Assembly (NCBI GenBank): GCA_005788065.1 | Contig: SXZD01000056.1 | Location: forward strand, 1 to 9,839 | Reading direction: 5' to 3' | Source of the DNA: Burkholderiales bacterium | GTDB taxonomy: Bacteria; Pseudomonadota; Gammaproteobacteria; Burkholderiales; Burkholderiaceae_B | Length of the DNA stretch: 9,839 nt | Notes under the pieces: model-generated | What the model was told of the DNA's origin: nothing | Seen by the model: only the letters and a program-made list of their open reading frames with translations | The model's database searches: none | Shown: positions 1 to 6,804 of the stretch, one piece after another | Numbering within the stretch: the stretch's first letter is position 1 | How the letters are laid out: every line of letters starts with the position of its first letter | Position numbers and translations under genes: made by a program

Positions 1-24
1 CACCCTGACCAACACCCTTTCACC

Positions 25-936
25 ATGCCCGACGACCCCGCGACCATCCTGCACTACCGTTATATCCCGGCCCAAAATCCGCAGGCATGCACCACGCTGA
101 TCTTCATCCACGGCATCGCAGGGTCGCAGGCATCGTGGCTGCCCGCGTTCGATCAGTTGGCCACCCGCGCTCACCTCTTGTTCGTCGATTGTCTTGGTTT
201 CGGTCGATCACCCCGCCCGCAGGCCGCCTACACAGTGAGCAAGCACATTGAATCCCTTGATGCCACCCTCACACACTGGCAAAACAGCAACGGCCTGCAG
301 CAGCAGACCGTTTTTCTCATCGGCCACTCCATGGGCGCACTGCTCTGCGCGCATTGGGCGCTGAGCGTGCTGTCACAAGGCAAAAATCTGGACAAGCCAA
401 AGCCTCTCCATCATCTCGCCGGCGTGGTTCTGGCCAGCCTCCCCCTGTTTGAGAACGAACAGGACGCTTTGACCTCGATTGGCAGCACCTCCCTGTTTAA
501 CCGCTGGATGGCGCTGGAAACGCCGCTGGCCCGCGCCACCTGCTGGCTGATGTGCCACCTGCGTCCTTGGCTGACGCCGCTCATGCCCCATCTGATGCCC
601 GACCTGCCGCCCGACGTTGCACGCGACAGCCTGCAGCATTCGTGGACATCCTACAGCCAGACCCTGCAACAGGTGATCATTCAGTCGCGGGGGCAGGATC
701 TGCTGCAGGCACTGGCCAACACCGGCATTCCCCTGCAGATCATCCACGGCAGAAACGACACGGTTGCCAATGCTTCACGCATGCGGCGGCTACTGGACGA
801 GCTGAGCAGAAAATACCCCACTGAGCACGCCATTGATACCCTGACCATTGACGGCGCCCACGACATCGTCTTCACTCACCCGCAGGACATGACAGAGGCC
901 ATCAGCCGCTTCGTTGCGCGCACCTCCGGGTGCTAA
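25..936 (+). CDS. alpha/beta-fold hydrolase (start possibly upstream of the window)
   Basis: This protein of about 303 residues is a probable soluble serine hydrolase of the alpha/beta-hydrolase superfamily; its substrate cannot be told. An HG oxyanion-region motif (HGIAGS) lies near residue 29. The nucleophile elbow GHSMG (100-104) gives Ser102 as nucleophile. HGRND places a candidate acid at Asp245, and GAHD places the catalytic His at 279. A helical cap region, rich in Leu, Met and Pro, fills about residues 145-215. No signal peptide is visible. The frame is open from base 1 to the ATG at 25 and no clear Shine-Dalgarno precedes that ATG, so the true start may lie outside the window. The stop TAA is 77 bp before the Nudix gene, on the same strand. 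The superfamily and catalytic triad are well supported; esterase, lipase or C-C hydrolase activity is undecided. Confidence 0.85.
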   Translation: MPDDPATILHYRYIPAQNPQACTTLIFIHGIAGSQASWLPAFDQLATRAHLLFVDCLGFGRSPRPQAAYTVSKHIESLDATLTHWQNSNGLQQQTVFLIGHSMGALLCAHWALSVLSQGKNLDKPKPLHHLAGVVLASLPLFENEQDALTSIGSTSLFNRWMALETPLARATCWLMCHLRPWLTPLMPHLMPDLPPDVARDSLQHSWTSYSQTLQQVIIQSRGQDLLQALANTGIPLQIIHGRNDTVANASRMRRLLDELSRKYPTEHAIDTLTIDGAHDIVFTHPQDMTEAISRFVARTSGC

Positions 937-1013
937 ACTGCACAACAGCAGGCGTAACCGACATCTGCCACGTTTCAACAGCCCAAAGCCAGCCGGAAGA
1001 GCTCCAAACCCTC

Positions 1014-1601
1014 ATGTATCCCGAACCCAAATTCTGTTCCGCCTGCGGCCACCCTGTTTCGCAGACCATTCCCGTTGACGATTCACGACTGCGTCACGTC
1101 TGCACCAACACCGGCTGCAATGCGGTGCATTACATCAATCCCAAAATGGTCTTGGGCACGATCCCGGTCTACGGAGACCAGATCATGCTGTGCCGCCGCG
1201 CCATCGAGCCGCGTTACGGCTTCTGGACCCTGCCGGCCGGCTTCATGGAAATCAACGAGAGCATCCATCAGGGGGCAGCGCGCGAGACACTGGAAGAAGC
1301 GGGTGCCCGGGTTCGACTCGGCCCGCCTTTCACCATTTTTGATGTACAGCGGGCGCAGCAGGTTCACATGTTTTTCAGGGCTGAACTGCTCGATCTTGAC
1401 TATGCAGCAGGCCCCGAAAGCCTTGAGGTCAAAATGTTCCGCGAAGAAGACATCCCATGGGACGATCTGGCTTTCATGACCGTCAGCAAAACGCTGAAAC
1501 TGTTTTTTGAAGACCGGCGCGCCGGCAGGTTCCGTCTGCACAGTGGAGACCTGTTCGATGCCACGTCCTGGCCGGCAGAAGCCTTCCATCACCCCGGTTG
1601 A
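1014..1601 (+). CDS. Nudix hydrolase with N-terminal zinc ribbon
   Basis: This 195-residue protein should hydrolyse a nucleoside diphosphate linked to another moiety, using a divalent metal in the cytosol. A zinc ribbon opens the protein: C8-x2-C11 and C30-x4-C35. The Nudix box is intact and runs from Gly76 through Glu82 to R90-E91 and E94-E95, ending AG. The stretch around residues 44-76 (VLGTIPV, LCRRAIEP, GFWTLPAG) resembles plant NUDX23-type FAD/ADP-ribose pyrophosphatases and their bacterial relatives. That substrate is an inference from family resemblance. The ATG at 1014 was chosen because the product then begins just before the ribbon, as usual in this group. An in-frame ATG at 930 would add 28 uncharacteristic residues and overlap the preceding gene. 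The aat start follows the stop by 85 bp. Confidence 0.88.
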   Translation: MYPEPKFCSACGHPVSQTIPVDDSRLRHVCTNTGCNAVHYINPKMVLGTIPVYGDQIMLCRRAIEPRYGFWTLPAGFMEINESIHQGAARETLEEAGARVRLGPPFTIFDVQRAQQVHMFFRAELLDLDYAAGPESLEVKMFREEDIPWDDLAFMTVSKTLKLFFEDRRAGRFRLHSGDLFDATSWPAEAFHHPG

Positions 1602-1686
1602 ACGTTGCCTGCACCGACAGGCCTGCGCCTTGAAGCCTGAATCACACGCCAGAGTCGACCCATCGCCAAAGCCCTCACGCTCATTC

Positions 1687-2436
1687 ATGCCCCGCATCCG
1701 CCTGCCATTCCTTGAGCCCGACGAACCCTTCCCGCCCACCTCGCGGGCGCTGACCGCCGCACAGGGAGCCAACGGCCTGTTGGCCGCCGGCGCCGATCTG
1801 TCGACAGACCGCTTGGTGGATGCCTACAGCCGAGGTATTTTTCCCTGGTTCAGCGAAGGCGAACCCATTTTGTGGTGGTCTCCCTCGCCCCGCATGGTCC
1901 TGCAACTGGCCGACTTCAAGGTATCGCGCTCGCTTGCCAAGACCATCAGACGCTGCAGCACAGATCCCGCGTGGCGCTTCACCATGAACCATGCCTTCGG
2001 GCAGGTCATCAGCGCCTGCGCAGAACCCCGCGACGGGCAGGCCGGCACATGGATCGTGCCGGACATGCAGCAGGCCTACGGACGCCTGCATCAGGCAGGC
2101 CATGCCCACAGCATCGAGAGTTGGTGCGAGGGCGAACTGGTCGGTGGTCTGTACTGCGTCAGTATCGGCGGCATGGTGTTTGGCGAAAGCATGTTCAGCC
2201 GACGCACTGACGCGTCCAAGCTCGCTCTCGCCCATTTGGTGGAATGGCTGTTGCAGTGCGGGGCGAAGGTGATAGACTGCCAGCAGAACACCCGGCATCT
2301 GGCGTCGCTCGGCGCACGCGAAATGCCCCGTGACGAGTTTGAAACCTGGGTTTCCGGGTGCACACGGCAGGCATCCCTGCCATGGTGCAAACAGGAACTG
2401 AAGTGGCAATCAAGGCAACATGACCAAGCCCAGTGA
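1687..2436 (+). CDS. aat: leucyl/phenylalanyl-tRNA--protein transferase
   Basis: Aat transfers Leu or Phe from aminoacyl-tRNA to N-terminal Arg or Lys of proteins, creating N-degrons read by ClpS and degraded by ClpAP in the cytosol. The product is 249 residues, normal for the family. Family motifs are in order: GIFPWF (50-55), WWSPSPR (63-69), GTWI (120-123), GESMFS (166-171) and the IDCQ...HLASLGA region (196-210). The ATG at 1687 gives the family-typical N terminus (MPRIRLPFLEPDEPFPP). An in-frame ATG at 1507 would run 95 nt into the Nudix gene and adds no conserved sequence. The ribosome binding site is weak. The gene's end overlaps the start of bpt by 17 nt in another frame, indicating translational coupling of the two N-degron enzymes. 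Confidence 0.96.
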   Translation: MPRIRLPFLEPDEPFPPTSRALTAAQGANGLLAAGADLSTDRLVDAYSRGIFPWFSEGEPILWWSPSPRMVLQLADFKVSRSLAKTIRRCSTDPAWRFTMNHAFGQVISACAEPRDGQAGTWIVPDMQQAYGRLHQAGHAHSIESWCEGELVGGLYCVSIGGMVFGESMFSRRTDASKLALAHLVEWLLQCGAKVIDCQQNTRHLASLGAREMPRDEFETWVSGCTRQASLPWCKQELKWQSRQHDQAQ

Positions 2437-3181
2437 GTTACCGTTTTCAGCGCTGCAGTTCTACATCACAGCGCCCTACCCGTGCAGTTACCTGCCCGAC
2501 AGGCTCGCACGCTCGCAGGTTGCCACGCCTAGCCACCTCATCAACGCCGACGTCTATTCCAGCCTGGTAGCCACCGGTTTTCGGCGCAGCGGTCTGTTTA
2601 CCTATCGCCCATATTGCGATGGCTGCCGCGCCTGTGTGCCAGTGCGGCTTGAGGTCAGCCAGTTCCAGCCCGACCGCAGTCAGCGGCGTGCCGCCAAAGC
2701 CCATGCGGACCTCACACCCAGCGTGCAGCGTCTGCGCTTCGTTCAAGAACACTATGAGCTGTATCTCGAGTACCAGATGCAGCGTCATCAGGGCGGCGGC
2801 ATGGATGAAGACAGTCGGGAACAGTATGCGCAGTTTCTGCTGCAAAGCCGCGTCAACAGCCGGCTGGTTGAGTACCGCGACCCGCAGGGCATGCTGGTGA
2901 TGGTGTCCATCATCGACATCCTCACAGACGGACTGAGCTCCGTCTACACGTTCTACAAACCCGATTACAAGGGCAGTCTGGGCACCTACGGCATCCTATG
3001 GCAGATCGAGCAGTGCCGCGAACTGAAGCTGCCGTGGCTGTATCTGGGCTACTGGATAGCCGACAGCAACAAGATGAATTACAAAGCCCGCTTCCAGCCT
3101 CTGCAGCGACTGCAGGCCGGACAATGGGTACAATTCGGGCAGGACAGCGGACAGGACAGTCCGGACACAAACCGAGCGTGA
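2420..3181 (+). CDS. bpt: aspartate/glutamate leucyltransferase (bacterial protein transferase, Bpt/Ate-like)
   Basis: Bpt attaches Leu to N-terminal Asp or Glu of proteins, a second route into the ClpS/ClpAP N-degron pathway. It is homologous to eukaryotic arginyltransferase Ate1, so it is often annotated 'ate' although the bacterial enzyme characterised in Vibrio is a leucyltransferase. The 253-residue product has the expected motifs: PCSYLP (21-26), a cysteine cluster YRP-x-C66-x2-C69-x2-C72, SLGTYG (186-191), and YLGYWI (208-213) followed by MNYKARFQP. The start ATG lies inside the 3' end of aat, with AAGG four bases before it. The C terminus (QDSGQDSPDT) is a short polar tail outside the conserved domain. 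pyrD starts 38 bp after the stop. Substrate preference (Leu rather than Arg) is family knowledge and not visible in the sequence. Confidence 0.95.
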   Translation: MTKPSELPFSALQFYITAPYPCSYLPDRLARSQVATPSHLINADVYSSLVATGFRRSGLFTYRPYCDGCRACVPVRLEVSQFQPDRSQRRAAKAHADLTPSVQRLRFVQEHYELYLEYQMQRHQGGGMDEDSREQYAQFLLQSRVNSRLVEYRDPQGMLVMVSIIDILTDGLSSVYTFYKPDYKGSLGTYGILWQIEQCRELKLPWLYLGYWIADSNKMNYKARFQPLQRLQAGQWVQFGQDSGQDSPDTNRA

Positions 3182-3219
3182 GCGCAGCAGTCGCTCAGCC
3201 CTTTCTCCAAACCAGAATC

Positions 3220-4299
3220 ATGCAATTTCCATATGAGTGGGCGCGCCCACTGCTATTTTCCATGGAGCCTGAAGAGGCTCACCATTTCACCTTCAGTTGG
3301 GCCGACCGCCTTCAGCGCTGGGGGCTGCTCAAACGTCTGGTACCCACCGTTACGCCCAACCCCATCAAGGTCATGGGCATCGAGTTTCCCAACCCGGTGG
3401 GACTGTCTGCCGGGCTGGACAAAAATGCAGAACATATTGACGCACTGTCCACACTGGGATTCGGCTTTCTGGAAGTCGGCACCGTCACACCCAGAGCCCA
3501 GCCGGGCAACCCTCAGCCACGCATGTTCCGTCTGCCGGAACGGCAGGCCATCATCAACCGCCTGGGTTTCAACAACGAAGGTGTGGATGCACTGGTCAAA
3601 AACGTGCGACGCAGTCAGTTCGTGGGTGTCCTGGGCATCAACATCGGCAAAAATGCCAGCACACCGGTCGAACAGGCGCACGAAGATTATGTCAAAGCGC
3701 TGCGCGAAGTGTATGCGCTGGCCACCTATGTGACCGTCAACATTTCATCACCCAACACCAAAAACCTGCGCGACCTGCAGGGCGGCGATTCGCTGGATGT
3801 ATTGCTGGCCGCTTTGCGCGACGAACGTCGTCGCCTGATTGATGAACACGGCGTGCGCAGACCCTTGGCCCTGAAAATCGCACCGGATCTGGACAACGAT
3901 CAGATCGATTCCATTGCCGACCGCTTGATGCACTACGGTTTTGATGCAGTCATCGCCACCAACACCACCATCACGCGCGACGCTGTGAAAGGTCTGCCCC
4001 ATGCGGAGGAGACGGGTGGACTCAGCGGCACGCCGGTACGCGAAATGTCGCTGAAAGTGATTCAACGCTTACATGACCGTCTGGGTGAAGATCTGCCCAT
4101 CATCGGTGTGGGCGGCATCATGAGTGGCGCGGACGCACGGGAAAAAATGGATGCAGGTGCGAAACTCGTGCAACTGTATACGGGCCTGATTTACAGGGGC
4201 CCGGCGCTGATTGGCGAATGCAACGAAGCCATGCGCCTGACGCTGCGGGAGATCAAGATGAAGCACAGCAAGCGAGCCGGTTCGTCAGTGACCGAGTGA
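3220..4299 (+). CDS. pyrD: dihydroorotate dehydrogenase (quinone), class 2
   Basis: PyrD oxidises dihydroorotate to orotate in pyrimidine synthesis and passes electrons through FMN to membrane quinone. The product is 359 residues. The N-terminal segment (1-45), rich in Phe, Trp and Leu (FPYEWARPLLFSM), matches the class 2 membrane-contacting helices. The FMN barrel follows, with GLSAGLDKN (61-69), EVGTVTPR (85-92), NRLGFNN (113-119), NISSPNT with the catalytic serine (174-180), ATNTT (246-250), GGLSG (266-270) and GVGGI (296-300), ending LYTGLIYRGP. The start was chosen at 3220 because the family begins just there; a longer in-frame extension overlaps bpt and is not conserved. The last residues (SVTE) and the TGA stop lie inside an 8-bp tandem repeat, so the C-terminal tail has probably been shaped by repeat growth. 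Confidence 0.97.
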   Translation: MQFPYEWARPLLFSMEPEEAHHFTFSWADRLQRWGLLKRLVPTVTPNPIKVMGIEFPNPVGLSAGLDKNAEHIDALSTLGFGFLEVGTVTPRAQPGNPQPRMFRLPERQAIINRLGFNNEGVDALVKNVRRSQFVGVLGINIGKNASTPVEQAHEDYVKALREVYALATYVTVNISSPNTKNLRDLQGGDSLDVLLAALRDERRRLIDEHGVRRPLALKIAPDLDNDQIDSIADRLMHYGFDAVIATNTTITRDAVKGLPHAEETGGLSGTPVREMSLKVIQRLHDRLGEDLPIIGVGGIMSGADAREKMDAGAKLVQLYTGLIYRGPALIGECNEAMRLTLREIKMKHSKRAGSSVTE

Positions 4300-4327
4300 C
4301 CGAGTGGCCGAGTGGCCGAGTGACGGA
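4288..4327 (+). repeat. 8-bp tandem repeat overlapping the pyrD stop codon
   Basis: Five copies of an 8-bp unit run head to tail: GTGACCGA twice, GTGGCCGA twice, then GTGACGGA. The first copy and a half encode the last pyrD residues and the TGA stop (4297-4299). The core GTGACCG is the reverse complement of the core of the 17-bp repeats at 4571-4629. The two arrays therefore face each other across the structured element, with exact 9-bp inverted matches (4286-4294 against 4571-4579, 4588-4596 and 4605-4613). Confidence 0.9.
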
Positions 4328-4338
4328 AGTCATAAACT

Positions 4339-4538
4339 TGCAACAGAAGGCGTCCGGAAGTCTACTCCGCCGGATCGCATCCGAAAAATTGCGCCCGACC
4401 GTGCAGCGACCGTCCCGAAGCGGATCACCGATCCGTGAAGGGCCGAAGCCCCGCGAAGACGGGGTTCGGAGGGCGTCAACGTTGAGGAGCGCAATTTTTG
4501 CGGGAGAACCGCCGGAGAGACAACGGATGCCAAAGACG
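4339..4538 (+). repeat. dispersed structured element, copy 1 (candidate non-coding RNA)
   Basis: This 200-bp element matches 7954-8151 at about 170 of 200 aligned positions. Predicted structure, in order: a small hairpin CGGAT-CGC-ATCCG (4371-4383); an 11-bp closing stem AAAAATTGCGC (4384-4394) with GCGCAATTTTT (4489-4499); junction stem J (4408-4411 with 4471-4474, three of four pairs); hairpin B (CCC 4414-4416 with GGG 4440-4442, a GA-rich internal loop, and core CGGATC-ACC-GATCCG at 4421-4435); and hairpin C (4443-4469), with stem CCGAA, a bulged G and CCCC, loop GCGAAGAC, then GGGG and TTCGG. Hairpins B and C abut, making a three-way junction. The element lies between converging pyrD and lutB. 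No convincing ORF crosses it. It could be a 3'-UTR or independent RNA, a bidirectional terminator, or a MITE-like mobile element; the family is not recognised. Confidence 0.82.
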
Positions 4539-4570
4539 CACAAACTCTGAGGTGAGCATATCCCGTCACA

Positions 4571-4629
4571 CGGTCACTGCTGTATACCGGTCACTGCCGT
4601 ATACCGGTCACTGCCGCATAACGGTCACT
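4571..4629 (+). repeat. 17-bp tandem repeat, about 3.5 copies, next to the lutB stop
   Basis: Units begin at 4571, 4588, 4605 and 4622 (partial). Each opens with CGGTCACT and continues GCTGTATAC, GCCGTATAC or GCCGCATAA. The array ends seven bases before the lutB stop codon on the opposite strand. Its CGGTCAC core is the reverse complement of the core of the 8-bp array at the end of pyrD. No CRISPR-like spacer exists between units. Together with 4300-4570 this accounts for the 337-bp pyrD-lutB gap, in which no gene was seen. Confidence 0.93.
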
Positions 4630-4636
4630 CAACAAC

Positions 4637-6061
4637 TCACTTGGCACGCTGTGCGTACAACTCCTTGAACGTCTTGCCCGATGGCGCCGGCATGGTGCGA
4701 TGCTCTGTCCACCCACCGGCCATCCGCAAATGCCGCACCTGAGGTCCCATCGCCGCGCCTTGCACCGTATACGACATGAATCGCAAGGCTCGAGATGCCA
4801 TTCGCGTGACGGTGTGATAGAGAACTGGACGAACCGACAACCACGCCCACATGCGCAAAAACACACGCTCACGCCAGGGTCGCAATCCGCGCTCCGTCTG
4901 TTTTTCACGGAGTTTGCGCAGCAGTTCCGGCAACGGAATCTTGACCGGGCACACCACATGACATTCGCCGCACAGTGTGGCGGCCTGCGGCAGATCAATC
5001 GCGTTTTCAATACCGATGTAGCTCGGTGTCAGTACGGACCCCATCGGCCCCGGATACACCCAGCCATACGCATGACCGCCTATCTTCTGATAGACAGGAC
5101 AGTGATTCATGCAGGCGCCGCACTTTATGCAACGCATCATCTCCTGAAACTCGGTACCCAACAAACTGCTGCGACCGCCATCCAACAAAATGACGTAATT
5201 GAATTCAGGCCCATCCAGTTCGCCCGGCGCACGGACACCTGTTAGCAAAGAGACATAGTTGGAAATGCTCTGCCCGGTCGCCGAGCGCGGCAAAAGCCGC
5301 AACAAGGTAGCCAGCGCATTGAGGTTCGGTATCACTTTTTCGATGCCGGTAACAGCCACATGCACACGCGGCACGATGGTACACATACCCTCGTTGCCTT
5401 CATTGGTCACAATGGCAACTGATCCCGTTTCTGCAATCACGAAATTGCCACCGGTAATACCCATGTCAGCCGACAGAAACTGCGGACGCAGCACTTCGCG
5501 CGCCTCGCGTGTCAGCTCCTGTATATCAGTCTTGCGCGGTGTGCCGTGATTCAATGCAAACAAATCGGCCACTTCCGCTTTGTCTTTGTGCACCACCGGT
5601 GCAATGATGTGACTGGGTGGCTCATTGTTGTTGATCTGCAGGATGTACTCGCCCAGATCAGTCTCGCGCACCTTCACGCCGTTGCGCTCCAGCACCGAGT
5701 TCAGGGCCATCTCTTCCGACACCATGGACTTGCTCTTGATGGCCGTCTTCACGTCGTGATGCTTGGCGATATCAGCCACCAACTGTGCAGCCTGCTGCGG
5801 TGTTTCGGCATACAGGACCACGGTACCGCGCGCGGTGGCAGACTCTTCGAACAGCGATAACCAGCCATCCAGATTGGCCAGTGTTTCGTTGCGGATACGC
5901 ACGGCCTCGTCCCGCGTCGCCTCAAAATCGTCCAGCTCCGTGATCGCTTTTGCGCGCGCCGATACAAACTTGGTCGCCAGTTTTTTAAGATTTTCCTGAA
6001 GCCGCTGGTCAGCCAGTTTTTGCCCTGACCGCGCCACGAAATGCATGCTGGCTACCTGCAT
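4637..6061 (-). CDS. lutB: lactate utilisation iron-sulfur protein LutB (LldF/YkgF family)
   Basis: LutB is the iron-sulfur and LUD-domain subunit of the LutABC L-lactate oxidation system. The 474-residue product has the LUD domain at about residues 70-300, including SADMGITGGNFVIAETGS (197-214) and GPEFNYVILLDGGRS (284-298). Two ferredoxin-like cysteine clusters follow: C311-x2-C314-x2-C317-x3-C321-P and C364-x2-C367-x3-C371-P. The start at 6061 was chosen because AGGAG (6069-6073) sits seven bases before it and the ATG overlaps the lutA TAA as TAATG, the mark of translational coupling. A longer in-frame start at 6154 would run 94 nt into lutA. The C-terminal part (395-474) is basic and aromatic. 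No lutC lies downstream: the next gene is pyrD on the opposite strand. Confidence 0.94.
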   Translation of the reverse strand: MQVASMHFVARSGQKLADQRLQENLKKLATKFVSARAKAITELDDFEATRDEAVRIRNETLANLDGWLSLFEESATARGTVVLYAETPQQAAQLVADIAKHHDVKTAIKSKSMVSEEMALNSVLERNGVKVRETDLGEYILQINNNEPPSHIIAPVVHKDKAEVADLFALNHGTPRKTDIQELTREAREVLRPQFLSADMGITGGNFVIAETGSVAIVTNEGNEGMCTIVPRVHVAVTGIEKVIPNLNALATLLRLLPRSATGQSISNYVSLLTGVRAPGELDGPEFNYVILLDGGRSSLLGTEFQEMMRCIKCGACMNHCPVYQKIGGHAYGWVYPGPMGSVLTPSYIGIENAIDLPQAATLCGECHVVCPVKIPLPELLRKLREKQTERGLRPWRERVFLRMWAWLSVRPVLYHTVTRMASRALRFMSYTVQGAAMGPQVRHLRMAGGWTEHRTMPAPSGKTFKELYAQRAK

Positions 6062-6804
6062 TACAAATCTCCTGCCAATACCTGCGCCACATGCAGTACG
6101 CGCGTGTTCATCTCGCCGGTATGCCGCATGCGGCCTTCGATATTCAGCATGCAACCCAGATCACCCATCACCACCGCATCTGCGCCGGTGCGCGCAATCG
6201 ATGCGCACTTGTCGCTGCAGATGGCGGCCGACACATCGCCGTACTTCAATGCGAACGTACCACCGAACCCGCAGCAATTGCGGGCATCCGGCATCTCTTC
6301 CATCTGGTGCGGCGTATTTTGCGCGATCAGCTGACGGGGCTGCGACTGAATACCCAACTCGCGCAAACCGCTGCAACAGTCGTGATACGTTAACTTGTGC
6401 ACCTGTGAACCTGCCGACAGCGACGCAAACTCGCCGGGCTTCACACCCCGCACACGCACCAGAAAATCCGTTAACTCATAAACACGATGAACCAAAGCGG
6501 ACACACGCTGAGATAACTGCGCATCTTCCCGCACCACATCAGGATAGTGCTTGACCACCATACCGATGCAGCTACCGGACGGTGCCACCACAGCATCAAA
6601 ACCTTCAAACTCATCGACAAACTTTTGCACCAGCGCACGCGTGGCCGGCGCGTCGCCAGAATTCCACGCGGGTTGACCGCAACATGTTTGCGACATGGGA
6701 ACCTCGACCGTGCAACCCGCCGCTTCGAGCAGTTTGACCGTGGCCAGACCGATCTCCGGCCGCATGGTATCAACCAGACACGTGATGAAAAGACCAACTC
6801 TCAA
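6061..6804 (-). CDS. lutA: lactate utilisation protein LutA (LldE/YkgE family, CCG-domain)
   Basis: LutA is the small CCG-domain subunit of the LutABC L-lactate dehydrogenase complex; related domains occur in glycolate oxidase and heterodisulfide reductase subunits. The 247-residue product has two cysteine-rich modules. The first runs from C9 through CCGQPAWNSG (41-50) to SGSC (76-79). The second has HDCCSGLREL (141-150), NCCGFGG (176-182) and DLGC (215-218). The start codon is TTG: the protein then begins MRVGLFITC, which aligns directly with the YkgE/LutA N terminus, and no suitable ATG precedes it in frame. CAGGG lies upstream as a weak ribosome binding site. lutB follows with a one-base overlap. 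The divergent region upstream is shared with an IclR-family gene. Confidence 0.93.
   Translation of the reverse strand: MRVGLFITCLVDTMRPEIGLATVKLLEAAGCTVEVPMSQTCCGQPAWNSGDAPATRALVQKFVDEFEGFDAVVAPSGSCIGMVVKHYPDVVREDAQLSQRVSALVHRVYELTDFLVRVRGVKPGEFASLSAGSQVHKLTYHDCCSGLRELGIQSQPRQLIAQNTPHQMEEMPDARNCCGFGGTFALKYGDVSAAICSDKCASIARTGADAVVMGDLGCMLNIEGRMRHTGEMNTRVLHVAQVLAGDL

Noticed and set aside
1602..1686. Alternative 5-bp hairpins sharing one arm before aat (GCCTG 1607-1611, CAGGC 1618-1622, GCCTG 1635-1639)
   Set aside because: Stems are too short to claim an attenuator, and no terminator T-run or leader peptide accompanies them.
1083..1772. Long minus-strand open frames opposite the Nudix and aat genes
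   Set aside because: They lie wholly antisense to well-recognised genes in high-GC DNA and show no recognisable protein motif.
4384..4499. Integron attC site or retron msr-msd
   Set aside because: No matching core-site pair (GTTRRRY with RYYYAAC) was found at the ends, and no integrase or reverse transcriptase gene is in the window.
4440..4550. Similar short plus-strand reading frames in the two structured elements (both contain STLRSAIFAGEPPER)
   Set aside because: Similarity is due to nucleotide identity of the conserved block. The two-base length difference breaks a shared frame across the element, and changes follow base pairing rather than codon positions.
4571..4629. CRISPR array
   Set aside because: The 17-bp units are directly adjacent with no unique spacers and no cas genes are nearby.
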